From contig CAXTVS010000013.1 of assembly GCA_964247735.1 (NCBI GenBank), positions 1 to 64,000 on the forward strand: 64,000 nucleotides of DNA, read 5' to 3'. The DNA is from Lichenicola sp964247735. Its GTDB lineage: Bacteria; Pseudomonadota; Alphaproteobacteria; Acetobacterales; Acetobacteraceae. Below, piece by piece: positions 42,497 to 51,101 of the stretch. Positions within the stretch are counted from its first letter, which is position 1; every line of letters begins with the position of its first letter. Made by a program: the position numbers and the translations under genes. The notes under the pieces were generated by a model. That model did no database searches, had not been told where the DNA came from, and saw only the letters and a list, made by a program, of their open reading frames with translations.

Positions 42497-44044
42497 GTGG
42501 AACCCCTGACCTTGTCCGACCTTCAGTCCGAAATCTCCCGCCGACGCACCTTCGCGATCATCTCGCATCCGGACGCCGGCAAGACCACGCTGACCGAGCG
42601 CCTGCTTCGCGCCGGCGGCGCGATCCAGCTCGCCGGCAACGTGCGCGCCAAAGGCGAGCGCCGGCGCACCCGCTCCGACTGGATGGGCATCGAGCGCGAC
42701 CGCGGAATCTCCGTCGTCACCTCGGTGATGACGTTCGAGTACGGCGGCTGCATTTTCAACCTGCTCGACACCCCCGGCCACGAGGATTTCTCTGAAGACA
42801 CCTACCGCACCCTGACCGCGGTAGATTCGGCGGTAATGGTGATCGACGCCGCCAAGGGGATCGAGGAGCGCACGCGCAAGCTGTTCGAGATCTGCCGCCT
42901 GCGCGACATCCCGATCATCACCTTCGTCAACAAGATGGACCGTGAGGCTCAGGACCCGTTCGCCCTGCTCGACGAGGTGTCCCAGGCGCTGGCGCTCGAC
43001 ACCGCGCCGGCGACCTGGCCGATCGGCCGCGCCGCCAGCTTTGCCGGCACCTATGACCTGCGGGCGAGAAAGGTGCACTGCGCGACCGAACTGGCCCAGT
43101 CCGACCCACGCATGATCGCGCTCGGCGAGGAACTCGAGCTGGTGCAGGCAGCACTTCCCGAATGGGACCGCGAGGGCTTCGACGCCGGCCACCTGACCCC
43201 GGTGTTCTTCGGCAGCGCCATGCGCGAGATCGGCGTGACTGACCTGCTCGATGCGCTGGTGAGCTTCGGGCCCGCCCCGCGCGCCCAGGCGACGGACGGC
43301 CGCATCGTGCAGGCGGACGAGCCGGCGATGACCGCGCTGATCTTCAAGATCCAGGCCAACATGGACCCGAACCACCGCGACCGGATGGCATTCGCCCGTG
43401 TCTGCTCCGGCCGGCTCGCACGCGGCATGCGGGTCAAGCACGTGCGCTCGGCCAAGCAGTTCGCGCTGCATACGCCGCAGTTCTTCTTCGCCCGCGACCG
43501 GCAACTGGCCGAGGAAGCGTTTGCCGGCGACGTGGTCGGCATTCCCAACCACGGCACGCTGCGCATCGGTGACACGCTGACCGAGGGCGAGGACATCCGC
43601 TTCACCGGGGTGCCGCACTTCGCGCCCGAGATCCTGCGCCGGGTGCGCCTCGACGACGCGATGAAGGCGAAGAAGCTGCGGTCCGCGCTGCAGGAGCTGG
43701 CGGAGGAGGGGGTGGTGCAGCTGTTCCGCCCGCAAGATGGCAGCCCGCCGATCGTCGGCGTGGTCGGCACGCTGCAGCTCGACGTGCTGCAGGCGCGGCT
43801 GTCCGGCGAGTACGGCGTGACCATCGGCTTCGAAAGCACGCCTTACTCCCTGGCGCGCTGGGTCGACGGCGACCGGACGCGGCTGGCGGGCTTCGTCGCC
43901 ACCAACCGCGCTGCAATGGCGGACGACATGGATGGTGCCCCGGTGTTCCTGGCCAGTTCGGCGTTCATGATGCGACGCACCGCCGACATGAACAGCGGAC
44001 TTCACTTCTTTGACATCAAGCAGATCGGCACCGATCCAGGCTGA
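42497..44044 (+). CDS. prfC: peptide chain release factor 3
   Basis: Translation GTPase that recycles release factors 1 and 2 after peptide release, 515 residues. GTPase motifs are present: G1 in SHPDAGKTTLTERLL, switch I in GERRRTRSDWMGIERDRGIS, G3 DTPGHEDFSEDTYR, G4 NKMDRE and G5 FFGSAM. Domain 2 (IFKIQANMDPNHRDRMAF) and the C-terminal domain match RF3, not EF-G. It starts with GTG at 42497 (MEPLTLSDLQSEISRRRTFA). It lies downstream of rpsD but separated by the hairpins, so it probably has its own transcript. Confidence 0.95.
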   Translation: MEPLTLSDLQSEISRRRTFAIISHPDAGKTTLTERLLRAGGAIQLAGNVRAKGERRRTRSDWMGIERDRGISVVTSVMTFEYGGCIFNLLDTPGHEDFSEDTYRTLTAVDSAVMVIDAAKGIEERTRKLFEICRLRDIPIITFVNKMDREAQDPFALLDEVSQALALDTAPATWPIGRAASFAGTYDLRARKVHCATELAQSDPRMIALGEELELVQAALPEWDREGFDAGHLTPVFFGSAMREIGVTDLLDALVSFGPAPRAQATDGRIVQADEPAMTALIFKIQANMDPNHRDRMAFARVCSGRLARGMRVKHVRSAKQFALHTPQFFFARDRQLAEEAFAGDVVGIPNHGTLRIGDTLTEGEDIRFTGVPHFAPEILRRVRLDDAMKAKKLRSALQELAEEGVVQLFRPQDGSPPIVGVVGTLQLDVLQARLSGEYGVTIGFESTPYSLARWVDGDRTRLAGFVATNRAAMADDMDGAPVFLASSAFMMRRTADMNSGLHFFDIKQIGTDPG

Positions 44045-44191
44045 CTTCCGCCGTCCGCCTGTAACGACTTTTTACCGATCTTTAACGTTCGTCTTTTAGC
44101 AATGGCAGCTGTCGCTGGCAGCGGTCCGGGCGCTCAAGCCTGATCCCCTGTCGACTCGAAACAGCTTGTTCAAGCCAGCAGGACGAACCTC

Positions 44192-46051
44192 ATGAGCACG
44201 CAAGACACCAGCGTCGAGATCACCGGAGCCGGTTCCGCGACCGTCATCAGCGGGCAGCAGGGAGCGCTCTTCCCCGACCTGGTCGTGACGAGCGGTGACG
44301 GGTCCGACGTGTCCGTGACGCTGCTGCTTCCTGCCTCCGAGGGGACTCTGTCGATCGCCGGCGTGCCGGCGGACGTCGCGGCAACGCTGATCCAGCGTCC
44401 GGACGTGTCCACCAGCGCCCTGCTGATGAGCGGCACCACGGCGCAGGTACAGGCGGCGCTGTCGGAGGTGATGCTGACGCCTACTTCCGGTCTCACGGCC
44501 TCGTCGTCCGGCAGCTACCAGCTGATCCTGTCCAACGACGCGCAACGCAGCTTCGTCACCGGCAGCCTGACGATCGCGGCGGCACCGGTGGTGGTGGCGC
44601 CGGTCGTGGTCACGCCTCCCGTCATCCCGGCCCCGGTCACGCCGACGCCGGCCGCGCCTGCCTACGTGCAGACCGGTTCCAGCTACGCCGTCAGCAGCGA
44701 CGCGTCGCAGGCGGCGGTCATCGATGCCGGCACCACCGCCTCGACCGTCACCGGGGGTGCTGCCTCCCTCGACTTCACCGGAGGCAACGCGACGCTGTAC
44801 CTCAGCGGGACCGGCAGCACGACGGTGCATAGCGAGGGCGGCAACACCGTCTGGGTGGGAGCCGCGCCGCTCAGCTACGTCAGCGGCGGCGACAGCACGT
44901 TCCAGGTCAGCAGCGGCAGCATCGACATCAGCGGCGGCGCCGCCAGCGACAACAACATGATCGTGCTCGCCGCCACCGGCACCGGCAATGTCGACGTCAC
45001 CACCTCCGGCCCGTCCGCCACCGTGCTGTTCGGCGGCCCGTCCTCGCTGCACTACACCGGCGGCAACGCCACCGTTGTCCTGAACGGTGCCGGCATGACC
45101 GGCAGCGTTGTCGTGGACAGCACCGGCGGCAACACCGTGTGGGCCGGCGCCGGCGACCTCACGTACAACTCCGGCGGCACCAGCTCGCTGATCCTGTCGA
45201 CTGGCGCCACCACCGTCACCGGCGGCGCTGCGGGCTCCGCCACCAGCATCTCGATGGGCAGCGGCATCCTGGACTATGACGGCAGCGCCGGCACCGCCAC
45301 CGTGCATGGCGGCGCCGGCATGGCCTCCGTGATGGGCGGCAGCGGCGCGCTGAGCGTCGACGGCGGCAACAGCGTGGTCACCCTCACCACCGGCAGCGCC
45401 ACCGTGACCGGCGGCGGTGCCGGCACCGACAACGTCGTCTACAACGGCAGCGGCGACGTGGTCTTCCAGGGCTCGGCCGGCGCTGCGGTCGTCACCGGCG
45501 GCACCGGCTCGGACACGGTGCATGCCGGCTCCGGCGGCGGCTGGTTCGGCGCCGGCTCCGGCGGCAACAGCTACCTGCAGGCCAGTGGCGGCGCCACCTT
45601 CCTGCAGGGTGCTGCCAACGGCGACGTGCTGGTCGGCGCGGCCGGGGGATCCACCTGGATGCAGGCCGGCGCCGGCAACGAGACCCTGCTCGGCGGCAAC
45701 AGCTCGGGCATGGTCACCATGCAGCTCGGCACCGGCTCGGACCACGTGGTGCTGTCCGCCGGCGACAGCGCCATCACCACCGGCAGCGGCACCGCCAGCA
45801 TCTCCGGCGGCGGCGGCACCGAGCTGCTCGACATCGCTTCCAACGGCGGCGCCACCCTGTTCTCGTCGGGCAGGACGGACCAGGCCACCATCAACGGCTT
45901 CCGGTTCGGCACCGACCATCTCGCCCTGTCCGGCACCTCCGTGACCGGCCTCATCCATTCGAGGGCCGGCACCGTCATCGACCTGTCGGGCGGCGGTTCG
46001 ATCACCTTGAACGCCGTTCACGTCACCAACATGGATGGGCTGCTCGGCTAG
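44192..46051 (+). CDS. glycine-rich beta-repeat surface/secreted protein, unknown role
   Basis: A 619-residue protein without N-terminal signal. Residues 1-130 form a VCBS/cadherin-like domain (TTAQVQAALSEVMLTPTSG). A proline/valine linker spans 131-157. Residues 160-560 are Gly/Ser/Thr-rich beta-solenoid repeats with units such as GGNTVW and TVTGGA. Two long copies align at residues 192-251 and 285-347, with a looser third at 359-410. The last 60 residues (TDQATINGFRFGTDHLALSG) resemble the C-terminal part of RTX-type type I secreted proteins. Exact GGxGxDxxx calcium nonapeptides are rare (TGGTGSDTVHAG is one). It is probably an extracellular or matrix protein. The upstream 147 bases include AT-rich sequence suited to a promoter. 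Confidence 0.7.
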   Translation: MSTQDTSVEITGAGSATVISGQQGALFPDLVVTSGDGSDVSVTLLLPASEGTLSIAGVPADVAATLIQRPDVSTSALLMSGTTAQVQAALSEVMLTPTSGLTASSSGSYQLILSNDAQRSFVTGSLTIAAAPVVVAPVVVTPPVIPAPVTPTPAAPAYVQTGSSYAVSSDASQAAVIDAGTTASTVTGGAASLDFTGGNATLYLSGTGSTTVHSEGGNTVWVGAAPLSYVSGGDSTFQVSSGSIDISGGAASDNNMIVLAATGTGNVDVTTSGPSATVLFGGPSSLHYTGGNATVVLNGAGMTGSVVVDSTGGNTVWAGAGDLTYNSGGTSSLILSTGATTVTGGAAGSATSISMGSGILDYDGSAGTATVHGGAGMASVMGGSGALSVDGGNSVVTLTTGSATVTGGGAGTDNVVYNGSGDVVFQGSAGAAVVTGGTGSDTVHAGSGGGWFGAGSGGNSYLQASGGATFLQGAANGDVLVGAAGGSTWMQAGAGNETLLGGNSSGMVTMQLGTGSDHVVLSAGDSAITTGSGTASISGGGGTELLDIASNGGATLFSSGRTDQATINGFRFGTDHLALSGTSVTGLIHSRAGTVIDLSGGGSITLNAVHVTNMDGLLG

Positions 46052-46149
46052 GATCATCCGGAAGCTTTCCTCCGGCCGTGATGGCGGCCGGAGGAAACAC
46101 GTCCCGCCATCTGCCGTTGTTGCTGCACCACATCGTGCAGGAGACGCAG

Positions 46150-46695
46150 ATGCCCGACATCACCGGACGCAGGATTGCCGTGCTGGCGACCGACGGGGTC
46201 GAGGAAGTGGAGCTGACAAGGCCGGTCGAGGCGCTGCGTGAGGCCGGGGCCGAGATCACCCTGGTGTCGCTCAAGGCCGGGCAAATCCAGGCGATGAACG
46301 AGGACGTGAACCCGGCCGGCAAGCATCGGGTCGACCTGCCCGTCGCCGAGGCCGATGCCGGATCGTTCGACGGCCTGCTTCTGCCGGGCGGCACCACCAA
46401 TCCGGACAAGCTGCGCCTGGACGAGGATGCGGTCAGCTTCGTGAAGGGCTTCGTGTCGGCGGCCAAGCCGATCGCGGCCATCTGTCATGGTCCATGGATG
46501 CTGATCAATGCCGGCGGCGTCGCCGGACACACCATGACCTCCTGGCCGTCGCTGCAGACCGATCTCCGCAACGCCGGTGCCACCTGGGTCGACGAGACGG
46601 TGGTCAGGGACGGCAAGCTGGTGACCTCGCGCAATCCGAAGGACCTGCCCGCCTTCTGCGAAGCGATCATCGCCTTGTTCGCCGAGGCCGTCTGA
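46150..46695 (+). CDS. DJ-1/PfpI-family protein (YhbO/PfpI type)
   Basis: A 181-residue member of the type-1 glutamine-amidotransferase-like DJ-1/PfpI group, linked in relatives to stress protection, deglycation or chaperone activity in the cytosol. The nucleophile elbow is AICHGPWML with Cys112, the acidic partner is in TDGVEEVELTRP, and the LLLPGGTTNPDKLR strand is typical. AGGAG lies eight bases before ATG 46150; an ATG at 46078 would add 24 residues with no family match. It is convergent with the NUDIX gene and shares a hairpin with it. Catalytic activity is not settled for the family. Confidence 0.88.
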   Translation: MPDITGRRIAVLATDGVEEVELTRPVEALREAGAEITLVSLKAGQIQAMNEDVNPAGKHRVDLPVAEADAGSFDGLLLPGGTTNPDKLRLDEDAVSFVKGFVSAAKPIAAICHGPWMLINAGGVAGHTMTSWPSLQTDLRNAGATWVDETVVRDGKLVTSRNPKDLPAFCEAIIALFAEAV

Positions 46696-46711
46696 CCGGA
46701 GGGCTCCGGTC
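46694..46711. terminator. bidirectional hairpin between PfpI and NUDIX genes
   Basis: GACCGGA (46694-46700) pairs perfectly with TCCGGTC (46705-46711) around GGGC. The stem begins in the PfpI stop codon and ends next to the NUDIX stop codon, so the two convergent genes share one compact 3' hairpin. No T-run is present. Confidence 0.45.
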
Positions 46712-47359
46712 TCAGCCGTTCCAGAAGCCCATCAGGATCCGGGCCGACGGCAGCAGCATCGGCTCGCCTTCCGACAGCAGCCGCGCAACGGCATCCGGTG
46801 TGACCACGCGGAGCGCATCATACTCGTCATTTCCTGCGTGCACCCGTCGCGCCTCGATGGTCGCGAACGACAGGGTCGTTCGAAGTAGGAAGCCGACGTC
46901 GACGACATGGGTACCGGCATGCTCGATCGCCACCACCGCACGGACGTCCTCGACTTCCGCCGGTTGCAGACCGAGTTCCTCGTCCAGTTCCGCCAGTAGC
47001 TGGCTGGTCAGGTCGATCGTGTCCAGCCCGTTCCGCGCCTCGACATTGCCGGCCGGTGGCGACTGCCAGAAGCCTGGCAGGTACATCGCACCGCTATGAC
47101 GCCGCCCCAGGACCAGTCCGTCCCGGCATTCGATCAGGCCATTCACCGCCAGCGCACGGATCTGCAGCCGGTCGAACAGGTCCGGATGCCGCATCTGTGC
47201 CAGCACGCGCCGGTATTCGGTCCAGTGGCCGTCGATGCGGTCCGGTGCGATCGTGTCGGCGCAGAACACCCGACCGTTGAACAGGCCTGGCCGCCCGGCG
47301 CATTCCGCGGCCCAGAGTGCGTTGATCCTCGCATCCAGATCCGGCGGCAGCTCCGCCAT
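46712..47359 (-). CDS. NUDIX-hydrolase-like protein downstream of zwf
   Basis: A protein of about 215 residues with a NUDIX fold: MYLPGFWQSPPAGNVEARNG followed by the helix SQLLAELDEELGL. In the NUDIX box the first Arg of REUxEExGU is Ala (AELDEELGL), while the Glu residues that bind metal remain. N-terminally it has INALWAAECAGRPGLFNGRV, conserved in a group of alphaproteobacterial NUDIX proteins. The start is uncertain: ATG 47359, GTG 47431, or a TTG at 47449 that overlaps the zwf stop. No ribosome site is clear for any. The order with zwf suggests co-transcription. Substrate unknown. Confidence 0.7.
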   Translation of the reverse strand: MAELPPDLDARINALWAAECAGRPGLFNGRVFCADTIAPDRIDGHWTEYRRVLAQMRHPDLFDRLQIRALAVNGLIECRDGLVLGRRHSGAMYLPGFWQSPPAGNVEARNGLDTIDLTSQLLAELDEELGLQPAEVEDVRAVVAIEHAGTHVVDVGFLLRTTLSFATIEARRVHAGNDEYDALRVVTPDAVARLLSEGEPMLLPSARILMGFWNG

Positions 47360-47445
47360 CGCCCGAGCGACCACGAGTGCAACATCCGTCCGCAGCGCGA
47401 CGCTCCGCCAGCCGGAACCCGGATCCGCCACGCAATCCGTTTCGA

Positions 47446-48921
47446 TCAACCCATCTGCTCGTGCCAACTGTGGCCGGTGACGCGGATCAGCGTGCGGGCC
47501 GCTTCCGGACCCCAGGTGCCGGCGCTGTAATGGTGCAGCGTGCCCGGGTGGCTCTTCCACGCCTTCAGGATCGGCTCGACCCAGGTCCAGGCCGCTTCCA
47601 CCTCGTCGCGGCGCATGAACAGCACCGGGTCGCCTCGCACCGTGTCCATCAGCAGCCGCTCGTAGGCGTCGGGATAGCGTGCGCCGAACGCCTGCTCGAA
47701 CGAGACGTCGATGTTGGCCGGGCGCAGGTTCATGCCGTCGCCGCCCGGCACCTTGTTCATCACCGACAGCTGGATGCCTTCCTCCGGCTGCAGCCGGATG
47801 ATCAGGCGGTTCGCTTCCAGCCGGGTTGGGAAGATCGACCACGGCGTTTCGCGGAACTGCACCACGATCTCGCTGACCTTGGCCGGCAGGCGCTTGCCCG
47901 AGCGCAGGTAGAACGGCACCTTGCCCCAGCGCCAGCTGTGCACCTCCGCCTTGATGGCGATGAAGGTCTCGGTGTCGCTCTGCCGGCCCTCGCCGAGCTC
48001 CTCCAGGTAGGCCGGCACGATCTCGTGGCCGACCTGGCCGCGCCCGTACTGGCCGCGCACCGCGACGTGGGCGACGTCGGCCTCGGTGACCGGCTTGAGG
48101 GCCCGCAACACCTTGAGCTTCTCGTTGCGCAGGTCGTCCGCTTCCAGCGAGCCTGGCGGCTCCATCGCCACCAGGCACATCACCTGCAACAGGTGGTTCT
48201 GGATCATGTCGCGCAACGCGCCGGAGTTATCGTAGTAGTCGCCGCGCCCCTCGACGCCCACGGTCTCGGCCGCGGTGATCTGCACGTGGTCGATCGCGTC
48301 CGCGCTCCAGATCCGCTCGAACACCGGGTTGGCGAAGCGCAGCGCGATCAGGTTCTGCACCGTCTCCTTGCCGAGGTAGTGGTCGATCCGGAAGATCTTC
48401 TTCTCGTCGAAGTAGCGGCCGACCTCGTCGTTGATGCGGCGTGCGGAGCCGAGGTCGTGGCCGATCGGCTTCTCCAGCACGATCCGGGCCGCCTCGGTCA
48501 CCAGCCCCTTCGCGGACAGGTTCTCGCAGATCGGCCCGTAAAGCTCGGGCGACGTCGCCAGGTAGAACACCCGGATCCTGTCGCGCACCTCGTCGCCGAA
48601 CAGCCGCAGCAGGTTCTCCCAGCTGCTCGCCGCCTCGGCGCCGTTGACGCTGGCGTAATACACCATGTCGAGGAACTGCCCGATCAGCGCGTCGTCGAGC
48701 GCGTCGGCCTTTACGAAGCGACGCAGCGCCTTGTCCGCACGGCCGCGGTAGTCGTCGTCCGACAGCTGCGACCGCGCCGCGCCGATGATGCGCGAGTCTG
48801 GCGGGATCTGCTTGTCGCGGAACCGGTGGTACAGCGCCGGCAACAGCTTGCGCATGGTCAGATCTCCGGTCGCACCGAAGACGATGTAGTCGAAGCTGTC
48901 CACCGTGCTCATCGCTGGCAT
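47446..48921 (-). CDS. zwf: glucose-6-phosphate 1-dehydrogenase
   Basis: Oxidises glucose 6-phosphate to 6-phosphogluconolactone, reducing NAD(P)+; first step of the pentose phosphate and Entner-Doudoroff routes. 491 residues. The cofactor motif is IVFGATGDLTMRKLLPALY, the substrate site VLEKPIGHDL and the active-site nonapeptide RIDHYLGKE. ATG 48921 has GGGAG nine bases upstream; ATG 48912 is the alternative. It is divergent from gapR and is followed by a NUDIX gene on the same strand. Confidence 0.96.
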   Translation of the reverse strand: MPAMSTVDSFDYIVFGATGDLTMRKLLPALYHRFRDKQIPPDSRIIGAARSQLSDDDYRGRADKALRRFVKADALDDALIGQFLDMVYYASVNGAEAASSWENLLRLFGDEVRDRIRVFYLATSPELYGPICENLSAKGLVTEAARIVLEKPIGHDLGSARRINDEVGRYFDEKKIFRIDHYLGKETVQNLIALRFANPVFERIWSADAIDHVQITAAETVGVEGRGDYYDNSGALRDMIQNHLLQVMCLVAMEPPGSLEADDLRNEKLKVLRALKPVTEADVAHVAVRGQYGRGQVGHEIVPAYLEELGEGRQSDTETFIAIKAEVHSWRWGKVPFYLRSGKRLPAKVSEIVVQFRETPWSIFPTRLEANRLIIRLQPEEGIQLSVMNKVPGGDGMNLRPANIDVSFEQAFGARYPDAYERLLMDTVRGDPVLFMRRDEVEAAWTWVEPILKAWKSHPGTLHHYSAGTWGPEAARTLIRVTGHSWHEQMG

Positions 48922-49055
48922 CCAATCGGCTCCCTGCTGTCCGTCCCGGCGTGACGAAACGCGGGCATTGTCATTGACCGGGCGCGTCCTGCCAAGGTAA
49001 GCCCCGCGGCCTTGGCGGTCGATCGGGACCGATGGCGTGGCGGGGGCAAGGGATC

Positions 49056-49358
49056 ATGACGCTGGAAGCGGCGGACCGGGCGGCCGGGCATGACGACGCG
49101 CCCGCGGACACCGCGGCAAGTGCCGTGGGCGGCATCGCCGCGGAACGGCTGCGCAGCATCATCGAGCGGGTCGAGCGGCTGGAGGAGGAGCGCAAGGCGC
49201 TCGGTTCCGACATCAAGGACATCTTCGCCGAGGCCAAGTCGGCCGGGTTCGACGTCAAGGTGATCCGCCAGATCATCCGCATCCGCAAGCAGGAGCCGTC
49301 CGACGTCGAGGAGCAGGAAACGCTGCTCGACATCTACCGGCGGGCACTCGGCATGTAG
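49056..49358 (+). CDS. gapR: GapR-family (DUF2312) DNA-binding protein
   Basis: A 100-residue nucleoid-associated protein of the GapR/DUF2312 family, nearly universal in alphaproteobacteria; GapR of Caulobacter binds AT-rich, overtwisted DNA and helps replication and transcription. The core is a coiled coil starting AERLRSIIERVERLEEERKA and continuing LGSDIKDIFAEAKSAGFDVK, then IRQIIRIRKQEP. ATG 49056 is chosen over 49032 because the extra eight residues are not conserved. The N-terminal 30 residues are variable and acidic. Confidence 0.88.
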   Translation: MTLEAADRAAGHDDAPADTAASAVGGIAAERLRSIIERVERLEEERKALGSDIKDIFAEAKSAGFDVKVIRQIIRIRKQEPSDVEEQETLLDIYRRALGM

Positions 49359-49424
49359 CAACGCCGCCTGCCGATGCCCTCGATCTGTCTGGCGGGGCGG
49401 ATTCGCTTGAGTCTATAGTGGCTT

Positions 49425-49928
49425 GTGCCGTCGATGCTGCCCCTGCCGGACTGGATGCCGTGGTGGATCCAGCTCGCGATCCTGATCGTCGCGATCCTGT
49501 TCGGCTTCGCGCTGCTGCTGATGCCGTTCGCGGTGTTCGGCCTGAAGGACCGGCTCGAGCTGATCGAGGCGCAGCTCGACGACGTCCATGCCGAGCTGCG
49601 CATGCTGGCCAACCGGCTGCCGGAGGTGGCGCGCCCGCCCGCCCGTGCGATGGAGCAGGAGCCGGTGGCGGAGGAGATCGTGCCTCGTCCGCGACCCGCG
49701 CGCCCTCGTCCGCAACCGGTTCCGGTACCGCCGGTTCTGCCCGAGGCGTTGCTGCCCAACACTCCACGTCGACCACGCGACAGCGACGACTGGTCGGACG
49801 GGCCGCCGTTCAACGACGAGGCGGTGGGCCCGAGGCGTCCGCTGCGCGCCACGCCGCTTCGCGACGTCGACCAGGAGCGCGCGCCCCGCAGCCGGTCCGA
49901 GCCGACCCTGCGCTGGCCGCCGCGCTGA
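49425..49928 (+). CDS. single-pass membrane protein with proline-rich tail, unknown function
   Basis: A 167-residue protein. Residues 10-40 form one strongly hydrophobic helix (WIQLAILIVAILFGFALLLM). A short coiled coil follows (RLELIEAQLDDVHAELRMLA). The rest is a long proline- and arginine-rich, disordered tail. GTG 49425 and ATG 49434 are both possible starts. It follows gapR by 66 bases and converges with proB. No known domain is recognised; the layout (helix plus coiled coil plus tail) suits a small envelope or division-associated protein, but that is a guess. Confidence 0.65.
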   Translation: MPSMLPLPDWMPWWIQLAILIVAILFGFALLLMPFAVFGLKDRLELIEAQLDDVHAELRMLANRLPEVARPPARAMEQEPVAEEIVPRPRPARPRPQPVPVPPVLPEALLPNTPRRPRDSDDWSDGPPFNDEAVGPRRPLRATPLRDVDQERAPRSRSEPTLRWPPR

Positions 49929-49952
49929 TCGGAAGGAAAGGCGGCACAGGGC

Positions 49953-51101
49953 TCAGCCCGACGCCAGCACCAGGTCGTCGCGATGGATCATCTCGTCGCG
50001 GCCGCGCCAGCCGAGCAGGGTCTCGATCGCGTCGGACCGGTGGCCGATGATGCGGGCCGCATCCGTGCTGGCATAGGCCGACAGCCCGCGCGCGATCCCG
50101 ACACGGTCCTCCGAAACCACCAGCACCAGGTCGCCGCGCCCGAAGCTGCCTTCGACCGCGCACACCCCGGCCGGAAGCAGGGAACCGCCGGCGTGCAGGG
50201 CCCGCGCCGCGCCGCGGTCGATCACCAGCTGTCCTGTCGGCCGCAGGTTGCCGGCGATCCATCGCTTACGTGCCGAGCGTCCTTCCGGCACCGGCAGGAA
50301 CCAGCTGCAGCGCGTTTCCGTCCCGAGCCCCCGGAGCGGGTTCGCGACGCTGCCCAGGCCGATCGCCATGGCGCAGCCGGCCCGCGTGGCGATCCCGGCT
50401 GCCATGAGCTTGGTTCGCATGCCGCCCGACGAGTAGCCCGGCGGCGGCGCACCACCCATGGCCTCGATGTCCGGGGTCAGATCCGTCACCAGCGGGATGT
50501 GCCGTGCGTCCGGGTCCTGGCGCGGATCCGCGGTGTAGAGCCCGTCGATGTCCGACAGCAGAACCAGCTGGTCGGCGCCGATCATCCCGGCCACGCGGGC
50601 CGCCAGCTGGTCGTTGTCGCCGAAGCGGATCTCGGCCGTGGCGACCGTGTCGTTCTCGTTGATCACCGGCACGCAGCCGAGCCCGAGCAGGGTTGACAGC
50701 GTGGCCCGTGCGTTCAGGTAGCGACGCCGGTCCTCGGTGTCGTCCGGCGTGAGCAGCAGCTGTGCCGCGACCAGCCCGTGCGCAGACAGCGCGACGCTCC
50801 AGGCCTGCGCCAGCCGGATCTGGCCGACCGCAGCCGCTGCCTGCTTCTCCTCCAGGCGCAGGCTGCGACGGGTCAGCCCGAGGGCGTGGCGTGCCAGCGC
50901 GATGGCGCCGGACGAGACGACGATCACCTCCACGCCGCGTTGGCGCAAGGCGGCGATGTCGGCGGCGACGCCGTCGAGCCATTCGGCACGCGGCGCCGCC
51001 GCCTCGCCATCGACCACCAGCGCGCTGCCGATCTTGACCACCAGCCGACGTGCCTGGTCGAGCGACGGCGCCGGGGAGGAGGGACAGCCAGGCAGGCTCA
51101 T
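49953..51101 (-). CDS. proB: glutamate 5-kinase
   Basis: Phosphorylates glutamate in the first step of proline synthesis. 382 residues with the amino-acid kinase domain (VKIGSALVVDG, VEVIVVSSGAIALARHALGL, NENDTVATAEIRFGDND, LSDIDGLYTADPR, GGMRTKLMAAGIA) and a C-terminal PUA domain (about residues 285-365). ATG 51101 overlaps the obgE stop (ATGA), so it is coupled to obgE, the usual alphaproteobacterial order. proA is not next to it here. Confidence 0.95.
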   Translation of the reverse strand: MSLPGCPSSPAPSLDQARRLVVKIGSALVVDGEAAAPRAEWLDGVAADIAALRQRGVEVIVVSSGAIALARHALGLTRRSLRLEEKQAAAAVGQIRLAQAWSVALSAHGLVAAQLLLTPDDTEDRRRYLNARATLSTLLGLGCVPVINENDTVATAEIRFGDNDQLAARVAGMIGADQLVLLSDIDGLYTADPRQDPDARHIPLVTDLTPDIEAMGGAPPPGYSSGGMRTKLMAAGIATRAGCAMAIGLGSVANPLRGLGTETRCSWFLPVPEGRSARKRWIAGNLRPTGQLVIDRGAARALHAGGSLLPAGVCAVEGSFGRGDLVLVVSEDRVGIARGLSAYASTDAARIIGHRSDAIETLLGWRGRDEMIHRDDLVLASG

